Source: Campylobacter taeniopygiae (GTDB taxonomy: Bacteria > Campylobacterota > Campylobacteria > Campylobacterales > Campylobacteraceae). Taken from it: a stretch of 64,000 nt of DNA. The notes below the pieces were generated by a model. It was not told where the DNA came from. It searched no databases and saw nothing but the letters and a program-made list of their open reading frames with translations. The stretch is from assembly GCF_005406225.1 (NCBI RefSeq), contig NZ_NXLY01000001.1, forward strand, positions 124,001 through 188,000, in the 5' to 3' direction. The translations under genes were made by a program, and so were the position numbers. Shown one piece after another: positions 9,726 to 17,971 of this stretch; position 1 is the stretch's first letter, and the number at the start of each line of letters is the position of its first letter.

Positions 9726-10207
9726 AATTTTTATGTATTTTTATTGCACTATTTTTACTCAATGCATGTTCTTTTGAAAATCATAAAAAAAGCACAAAAA
9801 TAGGAGAAGTGGCTACAGAAATTTCAGCTAAAAATCTTTTAGGAGATAAAATTAAACTAAATGATGATAAAAATTCTTTAAAAGTATTAGTTTTTTTTCA
9901 AAATGGTTGTTCTTCTTGCTTAAAGGAACTGCCTTATCTAGATGAATTTGCGCAAAATTATCCAGATAAAATTAGCGTTTATGCGATCAATTCAGCCAAT
10001 GATATACAAACCATACAATCTTTAGCAAAAAAATTTGATTTTAAAAAGGTTAAAATTTTAAAAGATGATCTTAAAATAACGCAAGATAGATATGCCGTAT
10101 TTGCAACGCCAACAACTATAATCATTAAAAATGGAATTATAAAAGATAGAATTTTAGGAGAAACACCTTGGGAAAATTTAAAGTCCAAGCTTATTTCATT
10201 GCTTTAA
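9722..10207 (+). CDS. Thioredoxin-fold lipoprotein (CSSC)
   Basis: 161 residues from ATG 9722, which overlaps the preceding stop as ATGA. The lipoprotein signal ends LLNAC. The mature domain is TlpA/ResA-like, with the redox pair in NGCSSCLKELP and the cis-proline region FATPTTIIIKNG. It probably acts as a periplasmic thiol reductant or oxidant on the cysteine pairs of the operon's DUF2318 protein, or on metal-loaded partners. That partner assignment is inference from gene order. Confidence 0.85.
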   Translation: MKFLCIFIALFLLNACSFENHKKSTKIGEVATEISAKNLLGDKIKLNDDKNSLKVLVFFQNGCSSCLKELPYLDEFAQNYPDKISVYAINSANDIQTIQSLAKKFDFKKVKILKDDLKITQDRYAVFATPTTIIIKNGIIKDRILGETPWENLKSKLISLL

Positions 10208-10668
10208 TCACAGCTTTATTTTTTATAGCTTGCAGCGATGGAGAAAATTTTAAAAGCTTAGATCATAAAAATTATAATTTTTCCTACAATGGTTTTGAGA
10301 AAACATTAAAGCTTAATCAAAAGGATGAAAATTTTGCTTTGGTGTTTTTTACCAAAGATTGCGGAGTATGCAAAGAACAAATCAAAATCTTACAACAATT
10401 AATCCAAAATTATAATTTTAATGTTTTTGTGATTTTAGGAGATGCAAAAAATTTAGATGATGCAAAAAATTGGGCAAAAGAAAAAGGCTTAACTCAATTA
10501 ACTTTATTCTATGAAAAAAATGCAGCCAAATATCTTTCAGATTCCATAGGCGGTATTTATGGAGTTCCTGTAATTAGTTTTTTTGAGTCAGGAAAAATGA
10601 ATAAAAAATTTATAGGATTGACACCTTATCATATGCTTGAAAATGAAATTAAAAGGATAAAAAATTAA
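10168..10668 (+). CDS. Thioredoxin-like lipoprotein (CGVC), TTG start
   Basis: 166 residues. The start is TTG 10168, set by AGGAG eight bases upstream and by the lipoprotein signal that follows (FKVQAYFIALITALFFIAC). It overlaps the previous gene by 40 bases. A thioredoxin-type active site is seen in TKDCGVCKEQIK, with GVPVISFF in the cis-proline position. A second thiol-redox lipoprotein closing the iron operon; it is a distant relative of the one upstream rather than a copy. Confidence 0.82.
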   Translation: MGKFKVQAYFIALITALFFIACSDGENFKSLDHKNYNFSYNGFEKTLKLNQKDENFALVFFTKDCGVCKEQIKILQQLIQNYNFNVFVILGDAKNLDDAKNWAKEKGLTQLTLFYEKNAAKYLSDSIGGIYGVPVISFFESGKMNKKFIGLTPYHMLENEIKRIKN

Positions 10669-10682
10669 TCTTATCCTTTTAA
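10649..10682. terminator. Bidirectional terminator of the iron operon
   Basis: The arms AAAAGGATAA (10651-10660) and TTATCCTTTT (10671-10680) flank the stop codon of the CGVC lipoprotein and face the end of the convergent DUF411 gene. A- and T-rich flanks allow use from both directions. Confidence 0.75.
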
Positions 10683-10686
10683 ATAA

Positions 10687-11130
10687 TTAAAGCTTTTGAT
10701 CTCCTAAAAAATAGCCGTAAATTTCATAACTTCCATCTTTTTTCATTAAAATGACGGGATATTTTTCATTGTAGCCTTGTTCCATTCCAGGGCTTCCTTG
10801 TGGCATTCCAGGAGCTGAAATTCCTATAACGTCTTTTGGTTTATTTTCAAGGAGCCAAGCTACAGCGCTTTCAGGAACATGTCCTTCAACGACATAGCCT
10901 TCAATAATCCCTGTATGGCAGCTTTGATATTCATTTTTGATGCCATATTGATCTTTAATTTTTAGAAAATCATCTGTTTTATGCACATTTACACTATAGC
11001 CTTTTTTCTTCATATAAGCCGTCCAATAATCACAACACATGCAAGTAGGACTTTCATAAATTTCTAAATTTTTAGCTTGTAAAATACAAGCACTTGCAAC
11101 TACAACAAAAGCTGAAATTACTTTTTTCAT
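10687..11130 (-). CDS. DUF411 periplasmic metal-binding protein
   Basis: 147 residues with signal peptide MKKVISAFVVVASACILQA, then the DUF411 signature: YESPTCMCCDYWTAYMKK, later SCHTGIIEGYVVEGHVPESAV and GISAPGMPQGSPGME. The Cys/Met-rich motifs suggest copper or other soft-metal binding in the periplasm. DUF411 proteins often accompany copper-handling genes. GGGAGT precedes ATG 11130. It converges on the iron operon across a shared terminator. Confidence 0.85.
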   Translation of the reverse strand: MKKVISAFVVVASACILQAKNLEIYESPTCMCCDYWTAYMKKKGYSVNVHKTDDFLKIKDQYGIKNEYQSCHTGIIEGYVVEGHVPESAVAWLLENKPKDVIGISAPGMPQGSPGMEQGYNEKYPVILMKKDGSYEIYGYFLGDQKL

Positions 11131-11226
11131 TTTCTACTCCCTAAATTTCATTATTTTAACTATGCAACCTGAATTAACAATATATCAAATTTTACTTTTA
11201 AACAAAGTAAATCTTTTTGTGCAAAA

Positions 11227-11463
11227 TTAATTTTTTTTATTTAATTGACTTAATCGATATTGGCTATAAGCAGTAAAAATAACTCCAATAACCAACCAAC
11301 AAATCCCACTCCAAATAAGTCTTGACTCTTTTCCGAGCAATAATATAAAAAATGCCCCGATAAAATGCACCAAAGCTACAACTAAAAACAATATGCCTGC
11401 TAAACGTTGCTTTTTAAGTTTTTTCAGTTTTTCATCTTTTTCATCTTTTTCATCTTTTTCCAT
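11227..11463 (-). CDS. Small two-helix membrane protein with EKD repeats
   Basis: 78 residues: a highly charged N-terminus [20 protein letters not shown] encoded by a 9-bp tandem repeat (GAAAAAGAT three times), then two hydrophobic helices (residues ~22-44 and ~50-67) with a short polar turn. The start codon lies inside the end of obg, so it is coupled to the ribosomal/obg operon. I do not recognise a family. The repeat could change copy number without shifting the frame. Confidence 0.65.
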   Translation of the reverse strand: MEKDEKDEKDEKLKKLKKQRLAGILFLVVALVHFIGAFFILLLGKESRLIWSGICWLVIGVIFTAYSQYRLSQLNKKN

Positions 11464-12496
11464 GTTTTTCCCTTAACTTTTTAATCTCTTCTAAAAGCAT
11501 AAATTTAAGCTCCTTAAGCCCTGTTTTTTCAAGACTTGAAACCTCAATTAAAAAACTTTGCGGATCTTCTATACTTTTTAAATAATCTTTTAAATTTACT
11601 ATATTCTCTGCAATCGCTTCTGCAAAATCAACACCTAAATTCACACTATCACTTTTTGAAATCATAATACCAAATTCACGCTTAAAGAGCTCTTTGGAAA
11701 ATTTTTCGAGCTCATTTCTTAGCACTATAAATTGCTCTTTTAAAGACATTTCTCTTAAAGGATCCAATACAAAAAGTAAAAAAGATGTTCTTTCTATATG
11801 CTTTAAAAAAGCAAGTCCTAAACCTTTACCTCCACTTGCACCCTCGATAATACCAGGAATATCTGCCATCACAAAAGAATTATACTCATCCACATCAACA
11901 AGACCAAGTTTTGGCGTCAATGTGGTAAATTCATAATTCGCAATTTCAGGTTTTGCGTTTGAAACTACACTAATAAGAGTCGATTTTCCCACGTTTGGAA
12001 AGCCCACAAGCCCCACATCAGCGATCAATTTAAGTTCAAGTCTTACTAAACGACTCTCTCCTTTTATGCCAGGTTGTGCATAGTCAGGACGTTGGTTAGT
12101 TGCGTGTTTAAAATGAGTATTTCCAAGCCCCCCTTTGCCACCTTTTAAAAATACTTCTCTTTGCCCTTCTTTAGTTAAATCAAGTAAAATTTCATTGCTT
12201 TGAGCATCAATAACTTGAGTGCCTTCAGGAACGATGAGTTCTAAATTTTCACCCTTTTTTCCATTTTTATTACGCCCCATACCCGCTGCACCATTTTGTG
12301 CGCGAAGTTCTTTTTTGCCTTTAAAATTAACAAGGGTATGAGTATTGTTATCACATATAAAAATGATATCTCCGCCATTTCCACCATCGCCACCATCAGG
12401 ACCACCCAATGGAACGTGCTTTTCACGACGAAAACTCACAGCACCTTTGCCTCCATCACCTGAAGCTAAAGTAATCTTAACACTATCTATAAACAT
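11450..12496 (-). CDS. obg: Obg/CgtA GTPase
   Basis: Ribosome-associated GTPase, 348 residues. The Gly-rich Obg fold (residues 1-155, with [13 protein letters not shown] and [16 protein letters not shown]) precedes the G domain: G1 [10 protein letters not shown]3 DIPGIIEGA and a late SKSD motif. It works in large-subunit assembly and stress control. It lies downstream of rpmA and rplU on the same strand, but about 310 bases and a terminator separate them, so it probably has its own promoter. ATG 12496 follows AAGG. Confidence 0.97.
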   Translation of the reverse strand: MFIDSVKITLASGDGGKGAVSFRREKHVPLGGPDGGDGGNGGDIIFICDNNTHTLVNFKGKKELRAQNGAAGMGRNKNGKKGENLELIVPEGTQVIDAQSNEILLDLTKEGQREVFLKGGKGGLGNTHFKHATNQRPDYAQPGIKGESRLVRLELKLIADVGLVGFPNVGKSTLISVVSNAKPEIANYEFTTLTPKLGLVDVDEYNSFVMADIPGIIEGASGGKGLGLAFLKHIERTSFLLFVLDPLREMSLKEQFIVLRNELEKFSKELFKREFGIMISKSDSVNLGVDFAEAIAENIVNLKDYLKSIEDPQSFLIEVSSLEKTGLKELKFMLLEEIKKLREKHGKR

Positions 12497-12784
12497 AAAA
12501 AAACCTTAAAAAATTTTAAAAAGAAGTATATCAAAAGAAAATAAAATTCAAAATAATTTTTACAATAGCTCAAAACTCTCATTAGCTTATTTTATATAAA
12601 AACTACTATAATTAAAAAATTTTAACATCGTCAAAAATTAATATTTTAGATTAAAATCTTGATATTATAAGCTAAAAATATTATAGTAAAATTTGATTTT
12701 AAGTACTTTTTGAAATTTATAATCTTTAAAATTAACTTGTTTAAAAAAAATATCTAATTTTAAATTTTGGATAAAAATTTAAGA
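12497..12784. other. AT-rich intergenic region between obg and rpmA
   Basis: About 290 bases with no open reading frame I can support. On the minus strand there are promoter-like sequences for obg: GATATACTT near 12515 and TATAATAT-type elements around 12660-12690. No hairpin RNA or repeat stands out apart from the rpmA terminator at its right end. Confidence 0.4.
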
Positions 12785-12808
12785 TTTTTCTAGGCAAAAG
12801 CCTAGAAA
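12785..12808 (-). terminator. Terminator after rpmA
   Basis: The stem TTCTAGGC / GCCTAGAA with an AAAA loop (TTTT on the transcribed strand) begins right after the rpmA stop and is followed by a U run on the minus strand. A clear intrinsic terminator. Confidence 0.85.
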
Positions 12809-13063
12809 TTAAGCAGGATAAACAGAAACTTTTTTTCTATCTTTATCTTTTCTTTCAAATTTAACAAAACCATCAATTAAAGCAAAGATAGTATGATCTT
12901 TTCCCATACCTACATTATTACCTGCATGTGTTGCAGTTCCTCTTTGGCGAATGATGATATTTCCAGCTCTAACAAATTCGCCACCAAATTTTTTAACACC
13001 TAAACGACGACCAATAGAATCGCGATTATTTTGAGTTGAACCTTGACCTTTCTTGTGTGCCAT
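12809..13063 (-). CDS. rpmA: 50S ribosomal protein L27
   Basis: 84 residues, normal length. It opens [16 protein letters not shown] and keeps the L27 signature GxxVxxGxIIxRQRGT ([19 protein letters not shown]). Unlike Firmicutes it has no N-terminal pre-sequence. It lies 10 bases after rplU in a two-gene operon and is closed by a strong terminator. Confidence 0.97.
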   Translation of the reverse strand: MAHKKGQGSTQNNRDSIGRRLGVKKFGGEFVRAGNIIIRQRGTATHAGNNVGMGKDHTIFALIDGFVKFERKDKDRKKVSVYPA

Positions 13064-13073
13064 TCTTTACTCC

Positions 13074-13382
13074 TTAAGCTTTAATATCTTTAACTATAAC
13101 GCGAGTAAATTGTCTTCTAAAACCTCGTTTAAGTTTAGAATCTTTTCTGCGTCTTTTTTTATAAATTACAACTTTCCTATCTTTTCCGTGATTGATCACT
13201 TCTAAAACAACTTTTGCACCTGCTACGAAAGGCGCACCTACCTTAATATCTTTATCGCAAATTGCAAGTACTTCATTCACTTCGATAATAGCTTTGCTTT
13301 CAGCTTCAAAGTGATCTAGCTTTAACTCATCATTAACGCTAACTTTATACTGCTTTCCGCTGTGTTTCATAATAGCATACAT
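13074..13382 (-). CDS. rplU: 50S ribosomal protein L21
   Basis: 102 residues. It begins [14 protein letters not shown] and ends with the basic L21 tail [20 protein letters not shown]. First gene of the rplU-rpmA pair. A -10-like TATAAAAT lies about 80 bases upstream on the minus strand (near 13465), leaving a leader of some 70 nt. Confidence 0.97.
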   Translation of the reverse strand: MYAIMKHSGKQYKVSVNDELKLDHFEAESKAIIEVNEVLAICDKDIKVGAPFVAGAKVVLEVINHGKDRKVVIYKKRRRKDSKLKRGFRRQFTRVIVKDIKA

Positions 13383-13528
13383 TGCTTTTCCTTATAATTT
13401 GGTAAGTACCATAAAGCACCAATTAGGATTTAAAAGCTTTAATGGTTTAGAAAAACTTTAATTTTATAAAATTTTTCTTTAATATTTAATGAATTTAAAA
13501 GTTTGCAAATTAAAAAATCAAAACAACA

Positions 13529-14539
13529 CTAAAATCCAAGATCAACCCCACCACCTTCATGAAGCTTATAGGTAGAATCTTTGCCTTTGTCTTGCTTATT
13601 TTCCTCTGATGTATTAGCGTTAAAAAGAGAATTTTGTATATATTTTTGCATCATTAAAGCAGTATTTTCCCAAAATTTTTGTTCTTTTTGAGCATCATAA
13701 GTAAGTATTAAATTCGTACTTAGAGTTTTTGACAATACTATCTCTCTTGTGGGATAAAATATAAGTTTGAAAGAGATATTTATCTTTAATTTTTTATCAT
13801 TTTGATAAGTAATATAGCTATTTTGTTTAGATGCATCTAAAATTTTATACTCTAAAATATAATCCGTACCTAAAACATTCCCTAGCTTAGAGCTTTCATC
13901 ACTAGAACCTTGAGCACTTTCGATAAGTTTATCTTCGCTTTTAAAATCATTTTTTCTTTCCAAAAGAGCAAAATAAGCATCGTTAGAAAAAATATCATTT
14001 AAAGCTTGAGTTAAATTTTCTCCAGATTTTCCATAATTTTCATCAAAAAGTATTAATTTTGGTTTTTGATCATTTTGGTAAAGATATTTATAAGCTAAGA
14101 TTTTAACCTTCCAATTTGTGCCATTATTTTCAGCAGAAGTGATCTCATAACTATCAATACGCCCATTACTTACATTTTGAAGCGTATCTTTTGAATTTTG
14201 AACAATTTGCCCTAAGGCTGAAAATTTAACATCAATACTTTTAATTTCTTGTCTTAAATTAAACTTTGAAATACCTTTAAGCTTAGATAAGGCATCAATT
14301 AAGGCGTTATTTAAAGCATCTTCTCTTGTTTGACCTGTCCCAACACCTTGCATAATTTTTTGAAATTTAGATCTTTGATGCGGAAGTGTTTTTAGGCTTT
14401 GAATATTGCTAAAATTGATATCTTGAGCAGGAGAATAATCATAAATAATCACATTTTTTTCATTTTGGGCTTTTATAATATTTTGATTTTCAGCCCAAAG
14501 TAAAGACAAAAAAGCTATTAAAATAAAAAAATATTTCAT
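13529..14539 (-). CDS. Exported protein downstream of LpoB-like lipoprotein
   Basis: 336 residues with signal peptide MKYFFILIAFLSLLWA. The middle holds an LPP20/FlgT-type stretch, GTGQTREDALNNALIDAL, typical of flagellar or outer-membrane assembly lipoproteins. A later part (SKLGNVLGTDYILEYKIL) resembles the CsgG/LpoB beta-strand pattern. It ends in HEGGGVDLGF. It starts one base after the LpoB-like gene, so the two are co-translated. The exact role is unknown; a cell-envelope accessory role is inferred from its neighbours. Confidence 0.7.
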   Translation of the reverse strand: MKYFFILIAFLSLLWAENQNIIKAQNEKNVIIYDYSPAQDINFSNIQSLKTLPHQRSKFQKIMQGVGTGQTREDALNNALIDALSKLKGISKFNLRQEIKSIDVKFSALGQIVQNSKDTLQNVSNGRIDSYEITSAENNGTNWKVKILAYKYLYQNDQKPKLILFDENYGKSGENLTQALNDIFSNDAYFALLERKNDFKSEDKLIESAQGSSDESSKLGNVLGTDYILEYKILDASKQNSYITYQNDKKLKINISFKLIFYPTREIVLSKTLSTNLILTYDAQKEQKFWENTALMMQKYIQNSLFNANTSEENKQDKGKDSTYKLHEGGGVDLGF

Positions 14540-14540
14540 T

Positions 14541-15164
14541 TTACCAAGTCACCGATTTACTTGTTCCTGTTTTATCAATTGTTTTTTCATCTTCCCAATA
14601 AGCAAGTCCTGAATTTAAATCTGTAAGTGTTAAATGAAAAAAATACTCCGCTTGTATATCGCCATTTCTAAGCTTAACAGTATCTTGACGAATTTTTCCG
14701 CTTAATGAAAAATCAGGGGCCACTAAAGTTCCTTTTTTAGAAATAGTATTTTGGTTAAATTCTTCATTATCTCGTAGTTCTCTTACGGCTTCACTCATCC
14801 CATCTCTAGCACCCCCTGCTGCAACGGCTGTAGTAAGGATAAATTTACCTGATTTTCTAAGTGCAATAGTTATTTTGCTTATAAGTTTGTCTGTATCGAT
14901 TCTTTGAGGGGTATCATTAATGATTTTTCCAATAGCTATCACTTTTCTTTGGCCTTGTGAAATATTAGCAAAAGCGGGATCTTTCAACATGCTTTCAATC
15001 ATTTCTTGTGCTGTTTTTTCAAAATCTTCTCTATCAAGCCCTAAAGTTAAAGCATCCCCTTGTTTTTTTTGACTCGCATAACCATCAGTATAAACAGGTG
15101 CTCCACAAGCTGCAAGAAAAAAAGCTAAAAAAGCATAACAAGCCACTAAAAATAAATTCCTCAT
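14541..15164 (-). CDS. LpoB-like outer-membrane lipoprotein
   Basis: 207 residues, lipobox FFLAAC, then the LpoB/PBP-activator signature: regular strands such as RKVIAIGKIINDTPQRIDTDKL, KITIALRKSGKFILT and DFSLSGKIRQ, ending GLAYWEDEKTIDKTGT. In Enterobacteria LpoB activates a penicillin-binding protein through the peptidoglycan; that function here is by homology only. AAGGAAA precedes ATG 15164. It lies between the COG3014-type lipoprotein and the exported protein. Confidence 0.78.
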   Translation of the reverse strand: MRNLFLVACYAFLAFFLAACGAPVYTDGYASQKKQGDALTLGLDREDFEKTAQEMIESMLKDPAFANISQGQRKVIAIGKIINDTPQRIDTDKLISKITIALRKSGKFILTTAVAAGGARDGMSEAVRELRDNEEFNQNTISKKGTLVAPDFSLSGKIRQDTVKLRNGDIQAEYFFHLTLTDLNSGLAYWEDEKTIDKTGTSKSVTW

Positions 15165-15197
15165 CTTAATTTCCTTTTTTAATCTATTATACTTTGT

Positions 15198-16547
15198 TTA
15201 ATTTTCAATTTTGTAAATTTCACTTGGAATTATTGGGTTAAAAGATCGAATTAAAATCAATATGTCTTTATTTTGATCCAAAGAATTAGAATATATGGCA
15301 TTATTATTTTCATCTTGAATTTTAATAAAACCATCATTAACGATCATTAAAATTTGAATATTTTTAGGTAAAAAATTCCAAATTCTCAAATCACTTCTTG
15401 TTGTTGCCGCAGTAAAAATATCCGTCGCAAAAGTCAAAATTCCGCTTTGATCATTTTTTGCTACAGCCATATTTAAACCTGTTTTAAAAAGACTTGACAT
15501 TAAAGATTTCATAATTTTAGCATTCAATTCTTCTTTAAATTCACTAGCCACCACCTCATCAAAATCGAAAATTCTCGCAGTTTGGTTTAAATTTTTACCA
15601 TCAAAAACATTTAAATAAGCAAAGGATTCTTTTCTCTTCTTTAAGGTAGGCAAAGCTACACTTGCTGTTACAATATGCTGATCAAAAATAAAAGGCAAAG
15701 TAAGTGAAAATTCATCCAATGCAGGGCTTAAACCATTTTCATAAATGATGAAAATATGTTTTTTTAATTTTTGCGGATTTAAAGCCTTAGAGTATTGATC
15801 AAAAAGCTCAAATTCTTTTTGTATTTCTTTATCATTATTGTATGCTGCATAAACCTCTTTAAGTAAATCAGAAGCTTTTTGATAATCATGATCCATGAAA
15901 AAAAATACTGAAGAAATATAAGTTACATAAGCATTTGTATAGTTTTTTTGTGCATGAAATTCTTTAAAAAGATTATTGTATTGATTTGCAATGATTTTGA
16001 GATTTTGATCTATATTTTGCTTGAAATTCTCTTCTTTTTCAGCTTTTTTTCGCATCTGCTGAATTTGAGTGGCAAAATATTCTTTAGCTATGTCTTGCCT
16101 TGCTAAAGCGCGATTAAATTCTACTCTAGCATTTGAAAAATCTTTCAAACTCATGAAATTTAAACCCTTATAAACATTGACCATGGTTCGTTCATACCAA
16201 GCACCTTGATAATCATTAACACCATCATTTATCAATGTAGAACTAATAAAATTTACACTCTTGTGAGCAATATTTTGCAAATCAACATCATATTTATAAG
16301 AATTTTCTACTTGATCAAAAATAGCATTGCTTAAATTAAAATCCTTGCAATCTCTAGCAATATACGCTGTATTTAAGCCTTTAAAAATAGTATCATCATC
16401 TTGATTGATCGCTTGTAATTGTTTTTTAAAAAAATCCTGATCGCATTTTTTAGAAAATAATTCTTTTTGATAAAATAAATTTTGATCTTGATAAGTTGAG
16501 CAAGCACTCAAAATAAATATAATAAAAAATAATATTATTCGATACAT
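15198..16547 (-). CDS. COG3014-type lipoprotein with TPR-like helices
   Basis: 449 residues, lipobox ILSAC. The N-terminal half is helical and TPR-like (KDFSNARVEFNRALARQDIAKEYF at about residue 135). The C-terminal half is beta-rich and holds the typical IFIIYENGLSPALDEFSLTLP segment. Proteins of this kind are usually encoded beside LpoB-like lipoproteins, as here (33-base gap). The function is undefined; the conserved clustering suggests a shared outer-membrane/peptidoglycan role. Confidence 0.72.
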   Translation of the reverse strand: MYRIILFFIIFILSACSTYQDQNLFYQKELFSKKCDQDFFKKQLQAINQDDDTIFKGLNTAYIARDCKDFNLSNAIFDQVENSYKYDVDLQNIAHKSVNFISSTLINDGVNDYQGAWYERTMVNVYKGLNFMSLKDFSNARVEFNRALARQDIAKEYFATQIQQMRKKAEKEENFKQNIDQNLKIIANQYNNLFKEFHAQKNYTNAYVTYISSVFFFMDHDYQKASDLLKEVYAAYNNDKEIQKEFELFDQYSKALNPQKLKKHIFIIYENGLSPALDEFSLTLPFIFDQHIVTASVALPTLKKRKESFAYLNVFDGKNLNQTARIFDFDEVVASEFKEELNAKIMKSLMSSLFKTGLNMAVAKNDQSGILTFATDIFTAATTRSDLRIWNFLPKNIQILMIVNDGFIKIQDENNNAIYSNSLDQNKDILILIRSFNPIIPSEIYKIEN

Positions 16548-16587
16548 TTAAAATAATCCAAAAAAATAAAAATTATTCTAAACTATA

Positions 16588-16625
16588 TCAAAAAATCAAT
16601 AATAGCCTAAGGCTATTATTGATTA
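16588..16625 (-). terminator. Terminator of aspA-dcuA, overlapping the dcuA stop
   Basis: A nearly perfect palindrome (arms AATCAATAATAGCCT and its complement, 16594-16624) covers the dcuA stop codon and is followed on the minus strand by a U run. Confidence 0.85.
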
Positions 16626-17960
16626 CTTTAAAAAGCCAGCTGCAACAAAACCTAAGGCTACTGAAATAGCAATGGCTAAAACACCTGGTATAAAGAAAGA
16701 GTGATTAAAGATAAATTTACCTATTCTTGTTGTTCCTGTATCATCCATTTGTACAGCACCCAATAAGGTAGGATAAGTTGGCAAAACAAAAAGTGCAGAA
16801 ACTGCAGCAAAACAAGCCACTAACATATAAGAATCATTCGGATTTGCAGCAGTAATACCCAAAGAAGTAATTACCACTGGAACAATAGCTTTAGCTGTAG
16901 CTGCTTGAGAATATAAAAGCATACTAGCAAAGAAAAATGCAACCGCAAGTGTTGCTGGAATTTGTTTTACCCAATTGCTTGCTAAATCTGTGATTTCTTG
17001 CGTGTGACCCGAAACAAAAGTATTTCCAAGCCAAGCAACACCAAAAACACAAACACAAGCTGTCATGCCACTTTTAAAAACACTTGTATCCAAAATTTTT
17101 GCTGGATCTACTTTGCAAAACCAAGTGATCAAAGTAGCTGCTGTTAATAAAAAGCTCATAATAGCTGAATCTCTTGGAATAACAACAGGATCTATCCATC
17201 TAATATTACTAGAAATTGCTGTTGCGTATAAAACCACGCATAAAACTGTGATTAGAAAAATTCCAACTGAAAGTTTAGCACCTGGTTTATCTTGTGCTTG
17301 CAAAACTTCATTAGCATCTTTTACAAGTCCTGCTTTTAAACGCTCTTGATAAATTTTACTTTTACTAAGATCTAAAGGAGTAATGATACTAACTATAAAC
17401 GCCGTTAAAATACAAGCGATAAAGGTTGTGCTGATCCAAATTCCTAATAGTGTTGGATAATTCCACCCAAATTGCTCCAAAATTCCACTCATATAAACAA
17501 CAGCAGCACTCACAGGAGATGCAGTGATACCTATTTGAGAAGCAACCACCATTAAAGAAAGCGGAACTGAAGGTTTGATATTTTGAGATTTTGCAACATC
17601 AACAACTACAGGCATTAAAGAAAATACAGCATTACCTGTTCCTGCTAAAAGAGTCAAGAGCCATCCGCAAATTGGAGCTAAATAATTGATGAATTTTGGA
17701 TGCTTTCTTAAAAATCTCTCGGTTAATCTTACCATATAATCAAGACCACCGGCTTGCTGCATTGCAGAAATTGCTGCAATAGCTGCAGCAATAATTAAAA
17801 TAACATCCCAAGGAATACTACCTGGTTTCATGCCTAAAGCAAGTCCTAAAATAACAACCCCTATACCTCCTGCATAGCCTATAGCTATACCTCCTAGACG
17901 AATTCCTATAAAAATAGAACCCAAAAAGACAACTATTTGTAAAATCAACTCCACACTCAT
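16623..17960 (-). CDS. dcuA: Anaerobic C4-dicarboxylate transporter DcuA
   Basis: 445 residues, the family length, about 10-12 helices throughout. Diagnostic parts: GGIAIGYAGGIGVVILGLALG near the N-terminus, GTGNAVFSLMPVV, and TASPVSAAVVYM. It exchanges aspartate or fumarate for succinate across the inner membrane. It lies 11 bases after aspA, so uptake of aspartate and its conversion to fumarate are produced together. Confidence 0.96.
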   Translation of the reverse strand: MSVELILQIVVFLGSIFIGIRLGGIAIGYAGGIGVVILGLALGMKPGSIPWDVILIIAAAIAAISAMQQAGGLDYMVRLTERFLRKHPKFINYLAPICGWLLTLLAGTGNAVFSLMPVVVDVAKSQNIKPSVPLSLMVVASQIGITASPVSAAVVYMSGILEQFGWNYPTLLGIWISTTFIACILTAFIVSIITPLDLSKSKIYQERLKAGLVKDANEVLQAQDKPGAKLSVGIFLITVLCVVLYATAISSNIRWIDPVVIPRDSAIMSFLLTAATLITWFCKVDPAKILDTSVFKSGMTACVCVFGVAWLGNTFVSGHTQEITDLASNWVKQIPATLAVAFFFASMLLYSQAATAKAIVPVVITSLGITAANPNDSYMLVACFAAVSALFVLPTYPTLLGAVQMDDTGTTRIGKFIFNHSFFIPGVLAIAISVALGFVAAGFLK

Positions 17961-17971
17961 AGTAAAACCTC

